This document shows positions 22,601 to 34,296 of a DNA stretch of 64,000 bases, one piece after another. The notes below the pieces were generated by a model. It was not told the origin of the DNA. It saw only the letters and a list, made by a program, of their open reading frames with translations, and searched no databases. Within the stretch, counting starts at the first letter, position 1; every line of letters begins with the position of its first letter. Source of the stretch: Aegilops tauschii subsp. strangulata (Eukaryota; Streptophyta; Magnoliopsida; Poales; Poaceae); NCBI RefSeq assembly GCF_002575655.3, contig NC_053039.3, positions 373,279,633-373,343,632 on the forward strand, given 5' to 3'. The position numbers and the translations under genes are program-made.

Positions 22601-23797
22601 GTAATCGGCTATAATGTCCACTTCCGTGCCATCGTAGCTCGCCTGGTAAAAGACCCCTCCTTAAGTTCTATAAATATATCCCGATCTTCTTCATATCCGG
22701 GATCCAGGTCTCGAACATGGTCCTCTGGCTACGGAGTGGGGCTGTATACCCCCTCGATGACCTTTCTCCACTCCTGTTAAACGTAGCCAGATTAAATTCG
22801 ACTAGCATAACTCGGGAAAAAGATTGAGTGAGGCCAACAATCAAAAAACTCACCCAGTCGATGGGATTATACATGGAAAAACCTTCCCGACATTTCAAGC
22901 GAGTGAAGTCTTCCTTCTCCCCTTTGTAAAGGTCAGCTAAAATGGTGGCCAGGGCGGCAAAATTGTCTGGACCCTTGCATAGGCAACGAGATGCATCGTC
23001 CTCCCCATTGTGATTCCACATAGGAAAACCTCTAGATTGGAGCGGCTGAACACATCGCGTTACTGAAATCGCCATTACCTCGATTATAGACAGCCCGGAG
23101 TTGGCAAGTACTCCGATCTTGCTTGCTAACCTCGTAACCTTCGCATCGTCTTCTTCCTCGAGGCTTCAGGGACGCCAGCTGGCACGCTTCTTTAAAGGAG
23201 CACTGGAGAATTTGGGAAGACCACGCCGGATTGGGTCCGGAAGAATGACGTCTTCAATATAAAACCATCCCGAGGGCCACCCTTCGGATGCCTTCTTCGG
23301 AGTGCCGGACAGGTATCGTGTCCCGACTATGCGCCATACTTCGGCGCTGCCCACCTCGAATATAGATCCCTTTTGGGAGCGGGGACGAGGTAGAAAAATT
23401 TCCGCCATAGCTCGAAATGAGCCTCACAGCCTAGGAACAGCTCACAAAGAGAAATGAAGCCCGCGATATGCAGGATGGAGCCTGGTGTCAGATTGTGCAG
23501 TTGGAGGTCGTAATACTCCAGGAGACCTCTGGGGAAAGGGTGGATAGGGAATCCTACGCACCTCAAAAGGAAGGAAACGAAGCACACCCGCTCCTCTTTA
23601 GAAGGATTGGGGAAATTATACGCCAGGGCTTCGCCATTGAGGGAAGTTAATCCAGCCCGAACAGAGACTAGATCCGCGGGAGGAAGATATCCCTGCGCCT
23701 GAAGTTTATATAGATGGGTGTGGGACACCAAGAAGCTTTCCTAGTCGCCTTTTTGAGGGCCGTGGGGACGTGAGGAAGAGCTAGGAATGCCGGCCAT
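19640..23797 (-). pseudogene. E1 antisense gene, homologue of the E2 gene, split by an Athila solo LTR
   Basis: Likely start ATG at 23797. The first exon holds the same Transposase_28-like region as E2 (CVGFPIHPFPRGLLEYY, then LCELFLG), followed by WFYIEDV, which aligns with FYITEP of E2. Breaks: TAG at 23741-23743, exactly where E2 has Trp; a frameshift between about 23330 and 23408; a stop at 23166; and an Athila solo LTR at 20527-22062. The last clear exon (20163-19640, after a tttacag acceptor) is a coiled coil (DQLEEMLKAAQADKQQAEGQ) ending in a helical part like that of E2. It ends at a TGA. Function unknown. Confidence 0.75.
20527..22062 (+). mobile_element. Athila-type solo LTR inside E1
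   Basis: 1536 bp, TGATACGTATCC to GTGGGTTATCA, flanked by a perfect TSD agagc (20522-20526 and 22063-22067). It resembles the E4 LTRs read in reverse. TATAAAA at 20956-20962. No internal region, so it arose by LTR-LTR recombination. Confidence 0.92.
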
Positions 23798-23868
23798 GTT
23801 TGAATGATTTCCTATGGCGAGTTCTAAGGATTTCCGCGTGGTGTGGAATGACATCTGAGATCTAATCT

Positions 23869-23880
23869 CCTTAAATAGAC
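23869..23880 (-). promoter_or_regulatory. Candidate TATA box for the E1 antisense gene
   Basis: Minus-strand gtctatttaagg, about 75 bases upstream of the ATG at 23797. Its place matches the better TATA box of the E2 antisense gene. Confidence 0.4.
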
Positions 23881-24106
23881 TCCTTCCCTGCATGGTCAAG
23901 GGGTTATTTGTAAAAAATACCTATACCTTTTGCATTTGCTTGACGCATGGAAGCCGAGGCGATGGCAGCAAAGAATCAATAGAATATGATATTCAATGAG
24001 GAGCCGAACTCTCGTCAATCTAAAGTATAATGGAGAACCCGCCTTGCAAAGCCGAAGACATAAAGCCGGATACTACATCGTCATTGAAGGCAAGTTCGGG
24101 GGCTAC

Positions 24107-24578
24107 TGAGGGAGTCCTGGATTAAGGGGTCCTCGGATGGTCGGGCTATGTGACATGGGCCAGACTGATGGGCCGTGAAGATACAAGATAGAAGGCCTTC
24201 CCCCGTGTCCAGATGGGACTCTCCTTTGCGTAGACGGCAAGTTTGGCGATCGGATATGTAGTTTCCTTTCTCTGTAAACCGACTTTGTACAACCCTAGCC
24301 CCCTCCGGTGTCTATGTAAACTGGAGGGTTTAGTCCGTAGAGGCAAGCACAAATCATACAGGCTAGACATCTAGGGTTTAGCCATTACGATCTTGAGGTA
24401 GATCGACTCTTGTAACCCCTATACTCATCAAAGTCAATCAAGCAGGAAGTAGGGCATTACCTCCATTAAGAGGGCCTGAACCTGGGTAAACATCATGTCC
24501 CCTGTGTCATGTTACCTTCGATCATTAGAGCACAGTTCGGGACCCCCTACGTGAGATCGGCCGGTTTTGACACCAACA
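24107..24578 (+). repeat. 3' LTR of E1
   Basis: 472 bp, TGAGGGAGTCC to CACCAACA, followed by TSD acaac. Preceded by the polypurine tract caagttcgggggctac (24091-24106). Confidence 0.94.
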
Positions 24579-24583
24579 ACAAC

Positions 24584-24980
24584 CTTTGGGGATTGCTTCG
24601 GGAACCGACGCACCGTCCATGCTCCCTAAGCACGAAAGAGGAAAGCCTCCATATCTGCGCCTGCTGGCGCCCTCCTGGCTTCGCTCGTCACCACGTGCGT
24701 CACCCACGTGGAGCCGCTGGGCCGCATGACTCCGTCGAGCCTCCCTTGACTTGGTCGCCTCCGAGGTGGGCCTCGGGAAGCCGCCTCGAGAAGCCACCTC
24801 GCGAGAGGGCCTCGCGACTCCATCGATGATTCTTGATGATGCGTGCGTCGTGAGGAGGGGGTCCTCACGAGGGCCTTTCTCATGAAGCCCAAAGGTGGGC
24901 CAGCTTGGGCCTTCTGTTGGCGCCGCGCCCTGGGCCGCAGGCAGACAGGCCTGGGTACCCCCAGTCCCATGGGCCTGACA
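24584..24980 (-). repeat. LTR of a Tat-like element in reverse orientation, split by E1
   Basis: Read on the minus strand, the LTR starts at 24980 with TGTCAGGCCC. It is preceded by cgagggctac, the same GGCTAC end that the polypurine tracts of E1, E2 and E5 have before their 3' LTRs. Its opening resembles the E5 LTR (tacccaggcctg against accagacttg, then tgcctgcggccca). E1 is inserted into it, so it continues at 21-1 and beyond the window. Confidence 0.65.
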
Positions 24981-25094
24981 GTAGCCCTCGGGCCCGCGGT
25001 GTGCACGACTCCTCTTGCGATGGAAGGAGGGAGGGGGTGAAGCGACGCGGGCCCCAACCGCCCACTAGCCTGGCTCGACGCGTGGCACACGATC
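24981..25094 (-). other. Internal 3' end of the reverse Tat-like element
   Basis: GC-rich sequence upstream, on the minus strand, of the LTR at 24980; it starts with the polypurine-like tract. Too short for a gene. It abuts the Athila LTR end at 25095. Confidence 0.45.
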
Positions 25095-25147
25095 GTAACC
25101 CACAAGTATATGGGATCAGTTGTAGCCTCTTTCGATAAGTAAGATTG
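25095..25147 (-). repeat. Terminal 53 bp of an Athila-type LTR, host of the Sirevirus
   Basis: taacccacaagtatatggga and the following bases match the terminal parts of the LTRs at 26619 and 32595. The match stops at 25147 where the Sirevirus LTR begins. The last five bases, gattg, would be its TSD; the other copy should lie right of this window. Confidence 0.75.
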
Positions 25148-26490
25148 TGAAAGTGCTAGTTATCGACTAGAGGGGGGTGAATAGGCGGTTTTTATGAAAG
25201 TCTTCAAAACACGAGGTCTTTGAAGACAAACAATCAAATTGAACCTATATGATATGCAGCAGAAGACAAACTACTCTAGCCAGACCATAGTCAAGTGAGC
25301 ATAGTAATGAAAGCACGAGGACTAATAGCAGCTAGGTAGTACAGATCGGAATGGAAGACAGAATGAAGCCAAACAGGTAATAGTCTTCGCACAGTGAAGT
25401 CAAATAGAGTAAGCAAGTAAACAATGACTTCACGAAGACAAACTGAAATGTAAAGAAGGTAGGGGATTGAACCAGTAGCTTGGTGAAGACAAGGATTTGG
25501 TAGGCTAGTTCCAGTTGCTGTGACAACTGTACATCTGGTTAGGGAGGCTGAGATTGAACTCAGAAGATTATGTCTTCACCTTATTCCCCTTGAGCTAAGG
25601 ACACCCAGTCCTCTCCCAATCACTCTGATAAGTCTTCAAGGTAGACTTCCAAACCTTCACAGACTCCATTCACTAGCGATCCACAATGACACTTGGATCT
25701 TCAGAACGTGACACCTAACCGGATGGAGGATGCACAGTCCTCAAGTGTAACAAGTCTTTAGGTCACGCGAACAGAAAGACTTCAGTGATGCCTAACACTT
25801 TTTGGCTCTGGGTGTTTTAGGCTTTGTCCTCGCAAGGATCTCTCTCTCTCTCTCAAAGGCTTCGGAGGTGGGTTGCTCTCAAACGACAAAAGCCGTGCAC
25901 TAACTCTGAGCAGCCACCAATTTATGGTGTAGGGGGTGGGCTATTTATAGCCAAGAGGCAACCTGACGTGATATGTCCAAAATGACCTATGGTCACTAAG
26001 GAACCGACACGTGTCCAACGGTCGAATCTCAAACACACGCGGCAGCTTGGCTTGGGCTACAAGCAAAGCCGGCTCATCAAACTCTGGATAAGATTTGCTC
26101 TCATTGTCTTCGCTCGAAGACATAGGATTTTGGTTGAGCATCACGTCAGTCTTCTGACTTTGTTCACTTGGACCCCACTTAACAGTTCGGTGGTTCCTAT
26201 GACTCAATAAAGAAGAAAAGGAAACTACAAAAGAAACTATGTCTTCGCACTCCATAGTCTTCAAATAAATGTCTTCACATGTCATTATCTTCAACATGAA
26301 TATCTTCATGAACCACCATTGTCTTCAATGCCTTCATACATTTTTAGGGGTCATCTCTGGTATGTAAACCAAATCAATGAGGGACTACTACCTGTGTTAT
26401 CCTGCAATTCTCACAAACACATTGGTCCCTCAACCATGTTTGTCATCAATACTCCAAAACCAACTAGGGGTGGCACTAGATGCACTTACA
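25148..26490 (-). repeat. 3' LTR of the Sirevirus
   Basis: 1343 bp. On the minus strand it begins TGTAAGTGC (26490) and ends GCACTTTCA (25148), nearly perfect inverted ends. The polypurine tract lies next to it at 26491-26504. Confidence 0.85.
26241..26326 (-). repeat. Phased GAAGAY motif array in the Sirevirus LTR
   Basis: Six copies of gtcttc or atcttc (GAAGAC/GAAGAT on the minus strand) start at 26241, 26257, 26271, 26287, 26302 and 26321, spaced 14-19 bases. They lie in the U3 part about 160-250 bases from the LTR start, where enhancer repeats would be expected. Confidence 0.7.
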
Positions 26491-26504
26491 ATCTCCCCCT
26501 CTTT
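26491..26504 (-). other. Polypurine tract of the Sirevirus
   Basis: Minus-strand aaagagggggagat directly before the LTR start TGTAAG. It would prime plus-strand DNA synthesis. Confidence 0.8.
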
Positions 26505-26618
26505 GGTGATTGATGACAAACAGGTTGAAGTTTTCAATGAGAATAAAAGTATGTGAAAGTTAAAGTATGTGGATATTGGCTTCATAGGTTGGAAGAGGCT
26601 CCCCCTGAAGATGTTTAT

Positions 26619-28140
26619 TGATAACCCACAAGTATAGGGGATCAATTGTAGCCTTTCTTGATAAGTAAGAGTGTCGAACCCAATGAGGAGCTAAAGGTAG
26701 AACAAATATTCCCTCAAGTTCTATCGACCACCGATACAACTCTACACACACTTGATGTTCGCTTTACCTAAAACAAGTATGAAACTAGAACTACTTTGTA
26801 GGTGTGATAGCATAGATTTTCAAGATAATAAAGAACTCGACAATAAAATCTAGGGGCTGTTTAGGTAAAGAAACAACTAAGTTAGTTTTAGTAGAAAGCT
26901 TTAGTCACAAAAAAGTTATTTGTCCCTAGGCAATCGATAACTAGACCGGTAATCATTATTGCAATTTTATATGAGGGAGAGGCATAAGCTAACATACTTT
27001 CTCTATTTGGATCATATGCACTTATGATTGGAACTCTAGCAAACATCCATAACTACTAAAGATCATTAAGGTAAAACCCAACCATAGCATTAAAGTATCA
27101 AGTCCTCTTTATTCCCATACGCCATAACCCACTTATCCATGTTTAGGCTACTATCACCCCCGCAATGCAGACAACAAGCAAACCATGAACATATTGCAAC
27201 ACCCTACAACGGGGGTCCCTCATGCTTGCGCGACACAGAGAGCACCATAGGACAACACTAATAATAAAACATGCAACTCAAACCAATCACGATCATCAAT
27301 TAACCCATAGGAAAAAATGGATCTACTCAAACATCATAGGATAGCCATACATCATTGGGAAATAATATATAGGGTTGAGAACCATGTTTAAGTAGAGATT
27401 ACAGCGGGGAGAAGAGGTGTTACACCACTGCATAGAGGGGGAGAGAGTTGGTGATGACGGCGGTGAAGTTGTTGGTGTAGATCGCCGTCACGACGATGGC
27501 CCCGGTGGTGTTCCGGCGCCACCGGGAGAGAGGGGGAGAGAGAGCCCCCCTCCTTCTTCTTCTTCCTTGGCCTTCCCCCTAGATGGGAGGAGGGTTTTCC
27601 CTCTAGTCCTTGGCCTCCATGGTGGCGGAGGGGTCGGAGCCCCTCCGAGATTGGATCTCTCTCTCTCTCTCTCTATGTTTCCTTCTGTTTCTGCACTCCT
27701 AGATTCTGGCCTTTCACTGTTTCTTAAATTCCCAGAGATCAGTAACTCCGATTGGGCTGAGATTTTAAGATGATTTTTATCCGGATATTAGCTTTCTTGC
27801 GGCCGAAGAAGGGCACCAACCGCCTTACAGGGTGGCCACAAGGGTCCAGGGCACACCCTACCCCCAGGGGCGCAACCCCTACCTTCCCGCCGCCTCGGGC
27901 ATCGTCTCGTGTTGATTCCAATTCCAAAAAGATTTCTCCGTAAGTTTTATCGCCTTTGGACTCTGTTTGATATGGATTTTCTGTGAAACAAAAAACATGC
28001 AACAAATAGGAAATGGCATTGGGCACTGGATCAATATGTTAGTCCCAAAAATAGTGTAAAAAGTTGCCAAAAGTATATGAAAGTTGTATAATATTGGCAT
28101 GGAGCAATAAAAAAATTATAGATACGACGGAGATGTATTA
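26619..28140 (-). repeat. 3' LTR of E4
   Basis: 1522 bp, plus-strand TGATAACCCACAAG to gagatgtatta. On the minus strand it starts TAATACATCTCC, so its first dinucleotide has mutated from TG. Contains a short CT microsatellite near 27657-27675. Confidence 0.88.
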
Positions 28141-28155
28141 GCATCTCCAAGCTTA
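28141..28155 (-). other. Polypurine tract of E4
   Basis: Plus-strand gcatctccaagctta. It abuts the 3' LTR, and close copies lie internally at 30280 and 30336. Confidence 0.7.
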
Positions 28156-31100
28156 ATTCCTGCTCGTCCTCGAGTAGGTAAATGATAAAAAAGATAATTT
28201 TTGATGTGGAATGTTACCTAGCATAATCTCGATCATATAATCTAATCATGGCATGAATATTAAGACACGAGTGATTCAAAGCAATAGTCTATCATTTGAC
28301 ATAAAGACAATAATACTTCAAGCATACTAATAAAGCAATCATGTCTTCTCAAAATAACATGGCCAAATAAAGTTATCCCTACAAAATCATATAGTGTGGC
28401 TATGCTCCATCTTCGCCATACAAAGTATTAAATCATGCACAACCCCGATGACAAGCCAAGCAATTGTTTCATACTTTTGATGTTCTCAAACTTTTTGAGC
28501 TTTCACGTAATACATGAGCGCGAGCCATGGATATAGCACTATAGGTGGAAAAGAATATGATGGTCGAGGTTGTGTGGAGAAGACAAAAAGGGAAGAAAGT
28601 CTCACATCGACGCGGCTAACCAATGGGCTATGGAGATGCCCATAAATTGATGTCAATGCGAGGAGTAGGGATTGCCATGCAACGGATGCACTAAGAGCTA
28701 TAAGTGTATGAAAGCTCAAACTAAAAACTAAGTGAGTGTGCTTTCAACTTGCTTGCTCATGAAGACCTCAGTCATTTGAGGAAGCCCATCATCGGAATAT
28801 ACAAGCCATGTTCTATAATGAAAAATTCCCACTAGTATATGAAAGTGACAACATAGAAGACTCTCTCTATGAATAACATGTTGCTACTTTGAAGCACAAG
28901 TGTGGTAAAAGGATAGTAGCATTGCCCCCTCTCTCTTTTTCTCTCGTTTTTTTGGGCTCTCTCTTTTTTTGTCCGGAGTCTCATCCCGACTTACGGGGAA
29001 TCATAGTCTCCAACATCCTTTCCTCACTGGGACAATGCTCTAATATGATGATCATCACACTTTTATTTACTTACAACTCAATATTACAACTCGATATCTA
29101 GAACAATATGACTCTATATGAATGCCTCTGGCAGTGTACCAGGATGTGCAATGATCTAGCATAGCAAAGATATAAAAAACGGACAAGCCATGAAAATATC
29201 ATGCTAGCTATCTTACGATCATGCAAAGCAATATGACAATGAATGCTCAAGTCATGTATATGATGATGATGGAAGTTGCATGGCAATATATCTCGGAATG
29301 GCTATGGAAATGCCATGATAGGTAGGTATGGTGGCTGTTTTGAGGAAGATATAAGGAGGCTTATGTGTGATAGAGCATATCATATCATGGGGTTTGGATG
29401 CATCGGCAAAGTTTGCACCAACTCTCGAGGTGATAAAGGGCAATGCATGGTACCTAAGAGGCTAGCAATGATGGAAGGGTGAGAGTGCGTATAATCCATG
29501 GAGTCAACATTAGTCATAAAGAACTCAAATACTTATTGCAAAAGTTTATTAGCTATCGAAACAAAGTACTACACGCATGCTCCTAGGGGGATAGATTGGT
29601 TGGAAATGACCATTGCTCGTCCCCGACTGCCACTCATAAGGAAGACAATCAATAAATACCTCATGCTCCAACTTCGTTACATAACGGTTCACCATACGTG
29701 CATGCGACGGGAATCACAAACTTTAACACAAGTATTCTTACCAATCCACAATTACTCACTAGAATGACTCTAATATCACCATCTTTATATCGCAAAACTA
29801 TTGCAAGGAATCAAACATATTATATTCATTTATCTACAAGGTTTATGTAGGATTTTATGACTAACCATGTGAACGACCAATTCTTGTTGACTCTCTAAAT
29901 AGATATAAGTGAAGCATGAGAGTTTAATTCTTTCTACAAAAGATTTTCCCATACTCTAACAAATACAAGTCAAGCAAAAGAGCATTCTACAAATGGCGGT
30001 TTTCTATGTGTAGAGAAACAGACAATCCAAACTTCAAATGATATAAATGAAGCACATGAAGTATTCTATAAAGCCATACTAAAAAGATATAAGTGAAGCG
30101 CAAAGAGCATGCTATAAATCAACCAAGGACTATCTCATACCAGCATGGTGCATAAAATAAAAAGGAAAAATAAACACAAAAGACGCTCCAAGATTTAGGC
30201 ATATCATGTGATGAATAAAAATATAGCTCCAAGTAAAATTACTAATGATCGTTAGAAGAAATAGGGGATGCCTTCGGGGGCATCCCCAAGCTTAGTTGCT
30301 TGGGAGTCCTTGAATATTACCTTGGAGTGCCTCGGGCATCCCCAAGCTTAGGCTCTTGCCAATCCTTATTCCTTCATCCATCGCGATCTCACCCAAAACT
30401 TGAAAAGTTCAATCACACAAAACTTAACAAAACCCTGGTCAGATCCGTTAGTATAATAAAACAAATCACCACTTTAAGTACTATTGCAAACCCATTCATA
30501 TTTTATTTTTGCATTGTAGCTAATGTATTATAACTTCTTCATGGCTTATACCACCGATAAAATCGATAGTTTCATCAAAACTAGCAAAACAATGCATAAA
30601 AAACAGAATCTGTCTTAAACATGATAGTCTGTAGCAATCTGAACATCTACCATACATCTGTAACTCCAAAATTCTGAAACATTAGGAGAAAATAAAAACT
30701 TTGTATAGAAGTATTGTGCAAAATGTTTTAGAAACATTCGACATTGCAGTAAAAAATGAAAATTCACGCACTACAGCCAAAGTTTTTGTTTTTGCACTGC
30801 ACAAACCAAACAATCAATCTAATCATCCTAAAGGCAAATCTTGGAACATTATTTTAATAATACAATGGATTTATACAAGGGGATAATTATTTTTGTTGAA
30901 AAGTTTCTGTAATCAAGGTTTGCAAAGTTTCCATGGGCCTAAACAAAGTTCAAGGAGCTCCCCCACTTCAACGGTGCCCGTCTGTCTTACTTTCACTTTT
31001 CTTTTTGAAAAAGTTTTAGGTTCCTCACTTTATTTTTTTGTTTTTAAACTTTATAAAAGCACACAACAGAAATAAAGGACTCTCTAAAACTTCCGGGTTG

Positions 31101-31280
31101 TTTCCCTGGCAGCGCTTTCTTTAAAGCCATTAAGCTAGGCATAAAGTGCTCAAGTAATGGATCCACCCGGATCCCAAGGTATATCAAAGCCAATTTTAAT
31201 TAACAACGATTTGCAATTTAGTAGTGAGCACAAAGTAACATATATCAAGTAACGACGAAGTATAACTCTCTTCCTATGCA
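28156..31280. other. E4 non-coding interior
   Basis: AT-rich sequence without a coding frame beyond chance length. It contains two extra copies of the polypurine-tract motif (30280-30350). I see no RT, integrase or RNA gene. Confidence 0.65.
30280..30350 (-). repeat. Two internal copies of the E4 polypurine-tract motif
   Basis: gcatccccaagctta occurs at 30280-30294 and 30336-30350, 56 bases apart and about 2.1 kb from the true tract at 28141-28155 (gcatctccaagctta). Confidence 0.8.
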
Positions 31281-32283
31281 TCAGCATGTCATAAAAGAAC
31301 AATTCATGCACATCAAGTAAAGGCCAATGCAAAGTATAAGCAGTTTTTGCAATTTTATCGTATTGGAAACATAGAGAGGCGGAGATGTAGTTTCTATCTC
31401 ATAATAATTGCAAGTAGGAGCAGCAAGCACATGCATATTATATTTATCAAAATCATCATGTGTAATAGTAGAACGCAACCCATCAATATAGTTCTTAATA
31501 AGCGCAAACTTCTCCGATATAGTGTAGTTGGGAGAATTCAAAAAGATAATAGGACTATCATGCGTAGGTGCAATAGCAATAATTTCAATTCTTAACATAA
31601 GGAACTATAGCAAGTTCATCTCCATAAGCATAATTCATATTGGCATCATGGCCACAAGCATAGCAAGCATCAATTTCATCAAAAAGGGATATTTCAAACA
31701 AATCCAAGGGATCATAGTAATCATCAAAGCATTCATCCTTCGATAAGCACAAAGGGAAATTAAAAAATGTATGAGTTGAAGAGTTACTCTCATTAGAAGG
31801 TGGGCACGAGTAGTTAATCCGCTCTTCCTCCTTTTGTTCTTCGCTCTCCTCATCATCTTTTTCATCTAATGAGCTCACAGTGTCATCATTTTCTTCTACC
31901 ATAGTTTCCTGCAAAATATTAGTCTCTTCTTGGATAGCCGAGACTTTCTCAATAAATGCATCAATATCAGCATTGTATTCATAATTCTCATAGAAATATT
32001 TAAGTATAGCAAACTTTTCAGGTTTGTAAACAACATCATCAAGATTTTCACACTTTTCAAATAAAGATTCAATCTCATAAGCACCCTTAAAAGCAATCAA
32101 TTCTTCTAAGCGTTCCACATCATAGTAATCATATATACCATTAGCATAAGAAGCCAAGGTTTCATTATCGTTAAATTTGCATGAAAAGGGAAGGTGTGGA
32201 GCCTTCATCCTAGAGCAACAAGTATAATGATATCTCCAGCATAAACTCCGAGCATACCAATGCAACATATGATTTGATCCCAT
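31281..32283 (-). pseudogene. E4 acidic ORF of unknown function, frameshifted
   Basis: Two overlapping frames (32283-31585, 232 residues; 31598-31281, 105 residues) read as one protein broken by a frameshift near 31590. The first part is rich in Asp, Glu, Tyr and Asn (ANGIYDYYDVERLEELIAF, later EEQKEEERI); the second has a short globular-looking part (IIAIAPTHDSPIIFLNSPNY). It begins about 280 bases after the primer site, where gag would be, but I see no gag domain or zinc knuckle. I recall similar ORFs in non-autonomous Athila-type elements of Triticeae. Function unknown. Confidence 0.6.
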
Positions 32284-32565
32284 AGTAGTTTCCCTTTTTG
32301 AGTCAAGAAATAATCCCTAAAGTATTCACGTTGATCCAACATGTCTCAGGATTATTAAAGTACCGCATAATATCTTTGACATAATGAGCATCGAGGGTTT
32401 TAGGAGGTTCCTCATCTCCATGAGTAGCAAGTACACCTATTTTTTTTTGGTATTTCATGTTCCATATCCATAACTAAAGATATAAAAAACTTAGAACAGC
32501 AAATAAAATATACTTAGTGATAAAGGAAACAAGCACACATGAGAATATTCACCCCACGCTATTGC

Positions 32566-32583
32566 TCCCCGGCAACGGCGCCA
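32566..32583 (-). other. Primer binding site of E4 (tRNA-Asp type)
   Basis: The minus strand reads tggcgccgttgccgggga, the tRNA-Asp-type site used by Athila elements, 11 bases from the LTR end at 32595. Confidence 0.88.
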
Positions 32584-32594
32584 GAAAAAGGTCT

Positions 32595-34090
32595 TGATAA
32601 CCCACAAGTATAGGGGATCAATTCTAGACTTTCTCGATAAGTAAGAGTGTCGAACCCAACGAGGAGCTAAAGGTAGAACAATATTCCCTCAAGTTCTACC
32701 GACCACCGATACAACTCTACGCACACTTGACGTTCGCTTTACCTAGAACAAGTATGAAACTAGAAGTACTTTTTTGGTGTGATAGGATAGATTTGCAAGA
32801 TAATAAATAACTTGTAAATAAACGCTAGGGGCTGTTTAGATAAAGAAACAACTAAGTTAGTTTTAGTAGAGAGCTTTTGTCACAAGAAAGTTATTTGTCC
32901 CTAGGCAATCGATAACTAGACCGGTAATTGTTATTGCAATTTTATATGAGGGAGAGGCATAAGCTAACATACTTTCTCTACTTGGATCATATGCACTTAT
33001 GATTGGAACTCTAGCAAACATCCGTAACTTCTAAAGATCATTAAGGTAAAACCCAACCATAGCATTAAAGTATCAAGTCCTCTTTATTCCCATACGCCAT
33101 AACCCACTTATCCGTGTTTAGGTTGCTATCACCCCCGCAATGCAGACAATAAGAAAACCATGAACATATTGCAACACCCTATAGAGGGGATCCCTCATGC
33201 TTGCGCGACACGGAGAGAACCATAGGACAACACTAATAACATGCAACTCAAACCAATCATGATCATCAATTGACCCACAGGACATAACGGATCTACTCAA
33301 ACATCATAGGATAGCCATACATCATTGGGAAATAATATAGCGTTGAGAACCATGTTTAAGTAGAGATTACAGCGGGGAGAAGAGGTGTTACACCACTGCA
33401 TAGAGGGGGAGAGAGTTGGTGATGACGGCGGCGAAGTTGTTGGTGTAGACTGTCGTCATGATGATGGCCCCGGCGGTGTACCGGTGCCACCGGGAGAGAG
33501 GGGGAGAGAGCCCCCTCCTTCTTCTTCTTCCTTGGCCTCCCCCTAGATGTGAGGAGAGTTTCCGCTCTGGTCCTTGGCCTCCATGGCGGCGGAGGGGCGG
33601 GAGCCCCTCCGAGATTGGATCTCTCTCTGTTTCCTTTTGTTTATGTGCTCCCAGATTCTGGCCTTTGACTGTTTCTTAAATTTCCGGAGATCCGAAGCTC
33701 CGATTGGGCTGAAATTTTAACATGATTTTTATCCGGATATTAGCTTTCTTGCGGCCGAAGAAGGGCACCAACCGCCTTACGGGGTGGCCACAAGGGTCCA
33801 GGGCGCGCCCCTGCCTTGCTGCCGCCTCGGGCATCGTCTCGCGTTGATTCCAATTCCCAAAAATCACATATATCCCAAAAAAAATCTCCGTAAGTTTTTA
33901 TTGCATTTGGACTTCGTTTGATATGGATTTTCTATGAAACAAAAAACATGCAACAAACAGGAACTGGCAATGGGCACTGGATCAATATGTTAGTCCAAAA
34001 AATAATATAAAAAGTTTCCAAAAGTATATGAACGTTGTATAATATTGGCATGGAACAATCAAAAATTATAGATACGACGGAGGCGTATCA
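32595..34090 (-). repeat. 5' LTR of E4
   Basis: 1496 bp, plus-strand TGATAACCCACAAG to GGCGTATCA. On the minus strand it starts TGATACGCCTCC. Near-identical in layout to the 3' LTR, with small indels. Confidence 0.9.
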
Positions 34091-34296
34091 AGCATATAAA
34101 TATTTTGTCTTTGAATGCAAATGCACATGGCAGGTTTAGCTTTGTGGAGATCTTCTTCAACTCATGAAGACAATTCATCATGCATACATAAATGTAATGA
34201 AGATACTGAAATGCACAATGAGAAATGGGCGTCTGTAGAATGACTTCATGCGGGATTTATCATCGCATGAAATGGTAGCGAGCAAAAGTGGCAGAC

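Larger units (their letters stand above)
22..24578 (+). mobile_element. E1: Tat-lineage Ty3/Gypsy LTR retrotransposon, degenerate, hosting nested insertions
   Basis: Complete by its borders: LTRs at both ends, TG...CA termini and a perfect TSD acaac (17-21 and 24579-24583). The plus strand encodes gag, protease, RT, RNase H and integrase in that order, which is Gypsy order. A second, archaeal-type RNase H and an antisense gene before the 3' LTR point to the Tat lineage. The LTR resembles Triticeae Fatima-type repeats, named from memory. Two solo LTRs lie inside: 5977-18904 (itself carrying E2) and 20527-22062. By hand count the LTRs differ at about 33 of 459 aligned sites plus a 13-bp gap, so E1 is the oldest of the three datable elements. 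All its genes are broken. Confidence 0.93.
26619..34090 (-). mobile_element. E4: non-autonomous Athila-type element, reverse
   Basis: Two similar LTRs (26619-28140 and 32595-34090), a tRNA-Asp primer site (32583-32566) and a polypurine tract (28141-28155), all in reverse order. There is no recognisable gag, RT or integrase; only an acidic ORF near the primer site. It lies in the Sirevirus between its 3' LTR and env-like gene. The bases flanking it (tttat and agcat) do not form a clear TSD. Confidence 0.85.

Noticed and set aside
25841..25856. CT microsatellite as a regulatory GAGA element
   Set aside because: Short simple repeat inside the Sirevirus LTR, with nothing else to support regulation.
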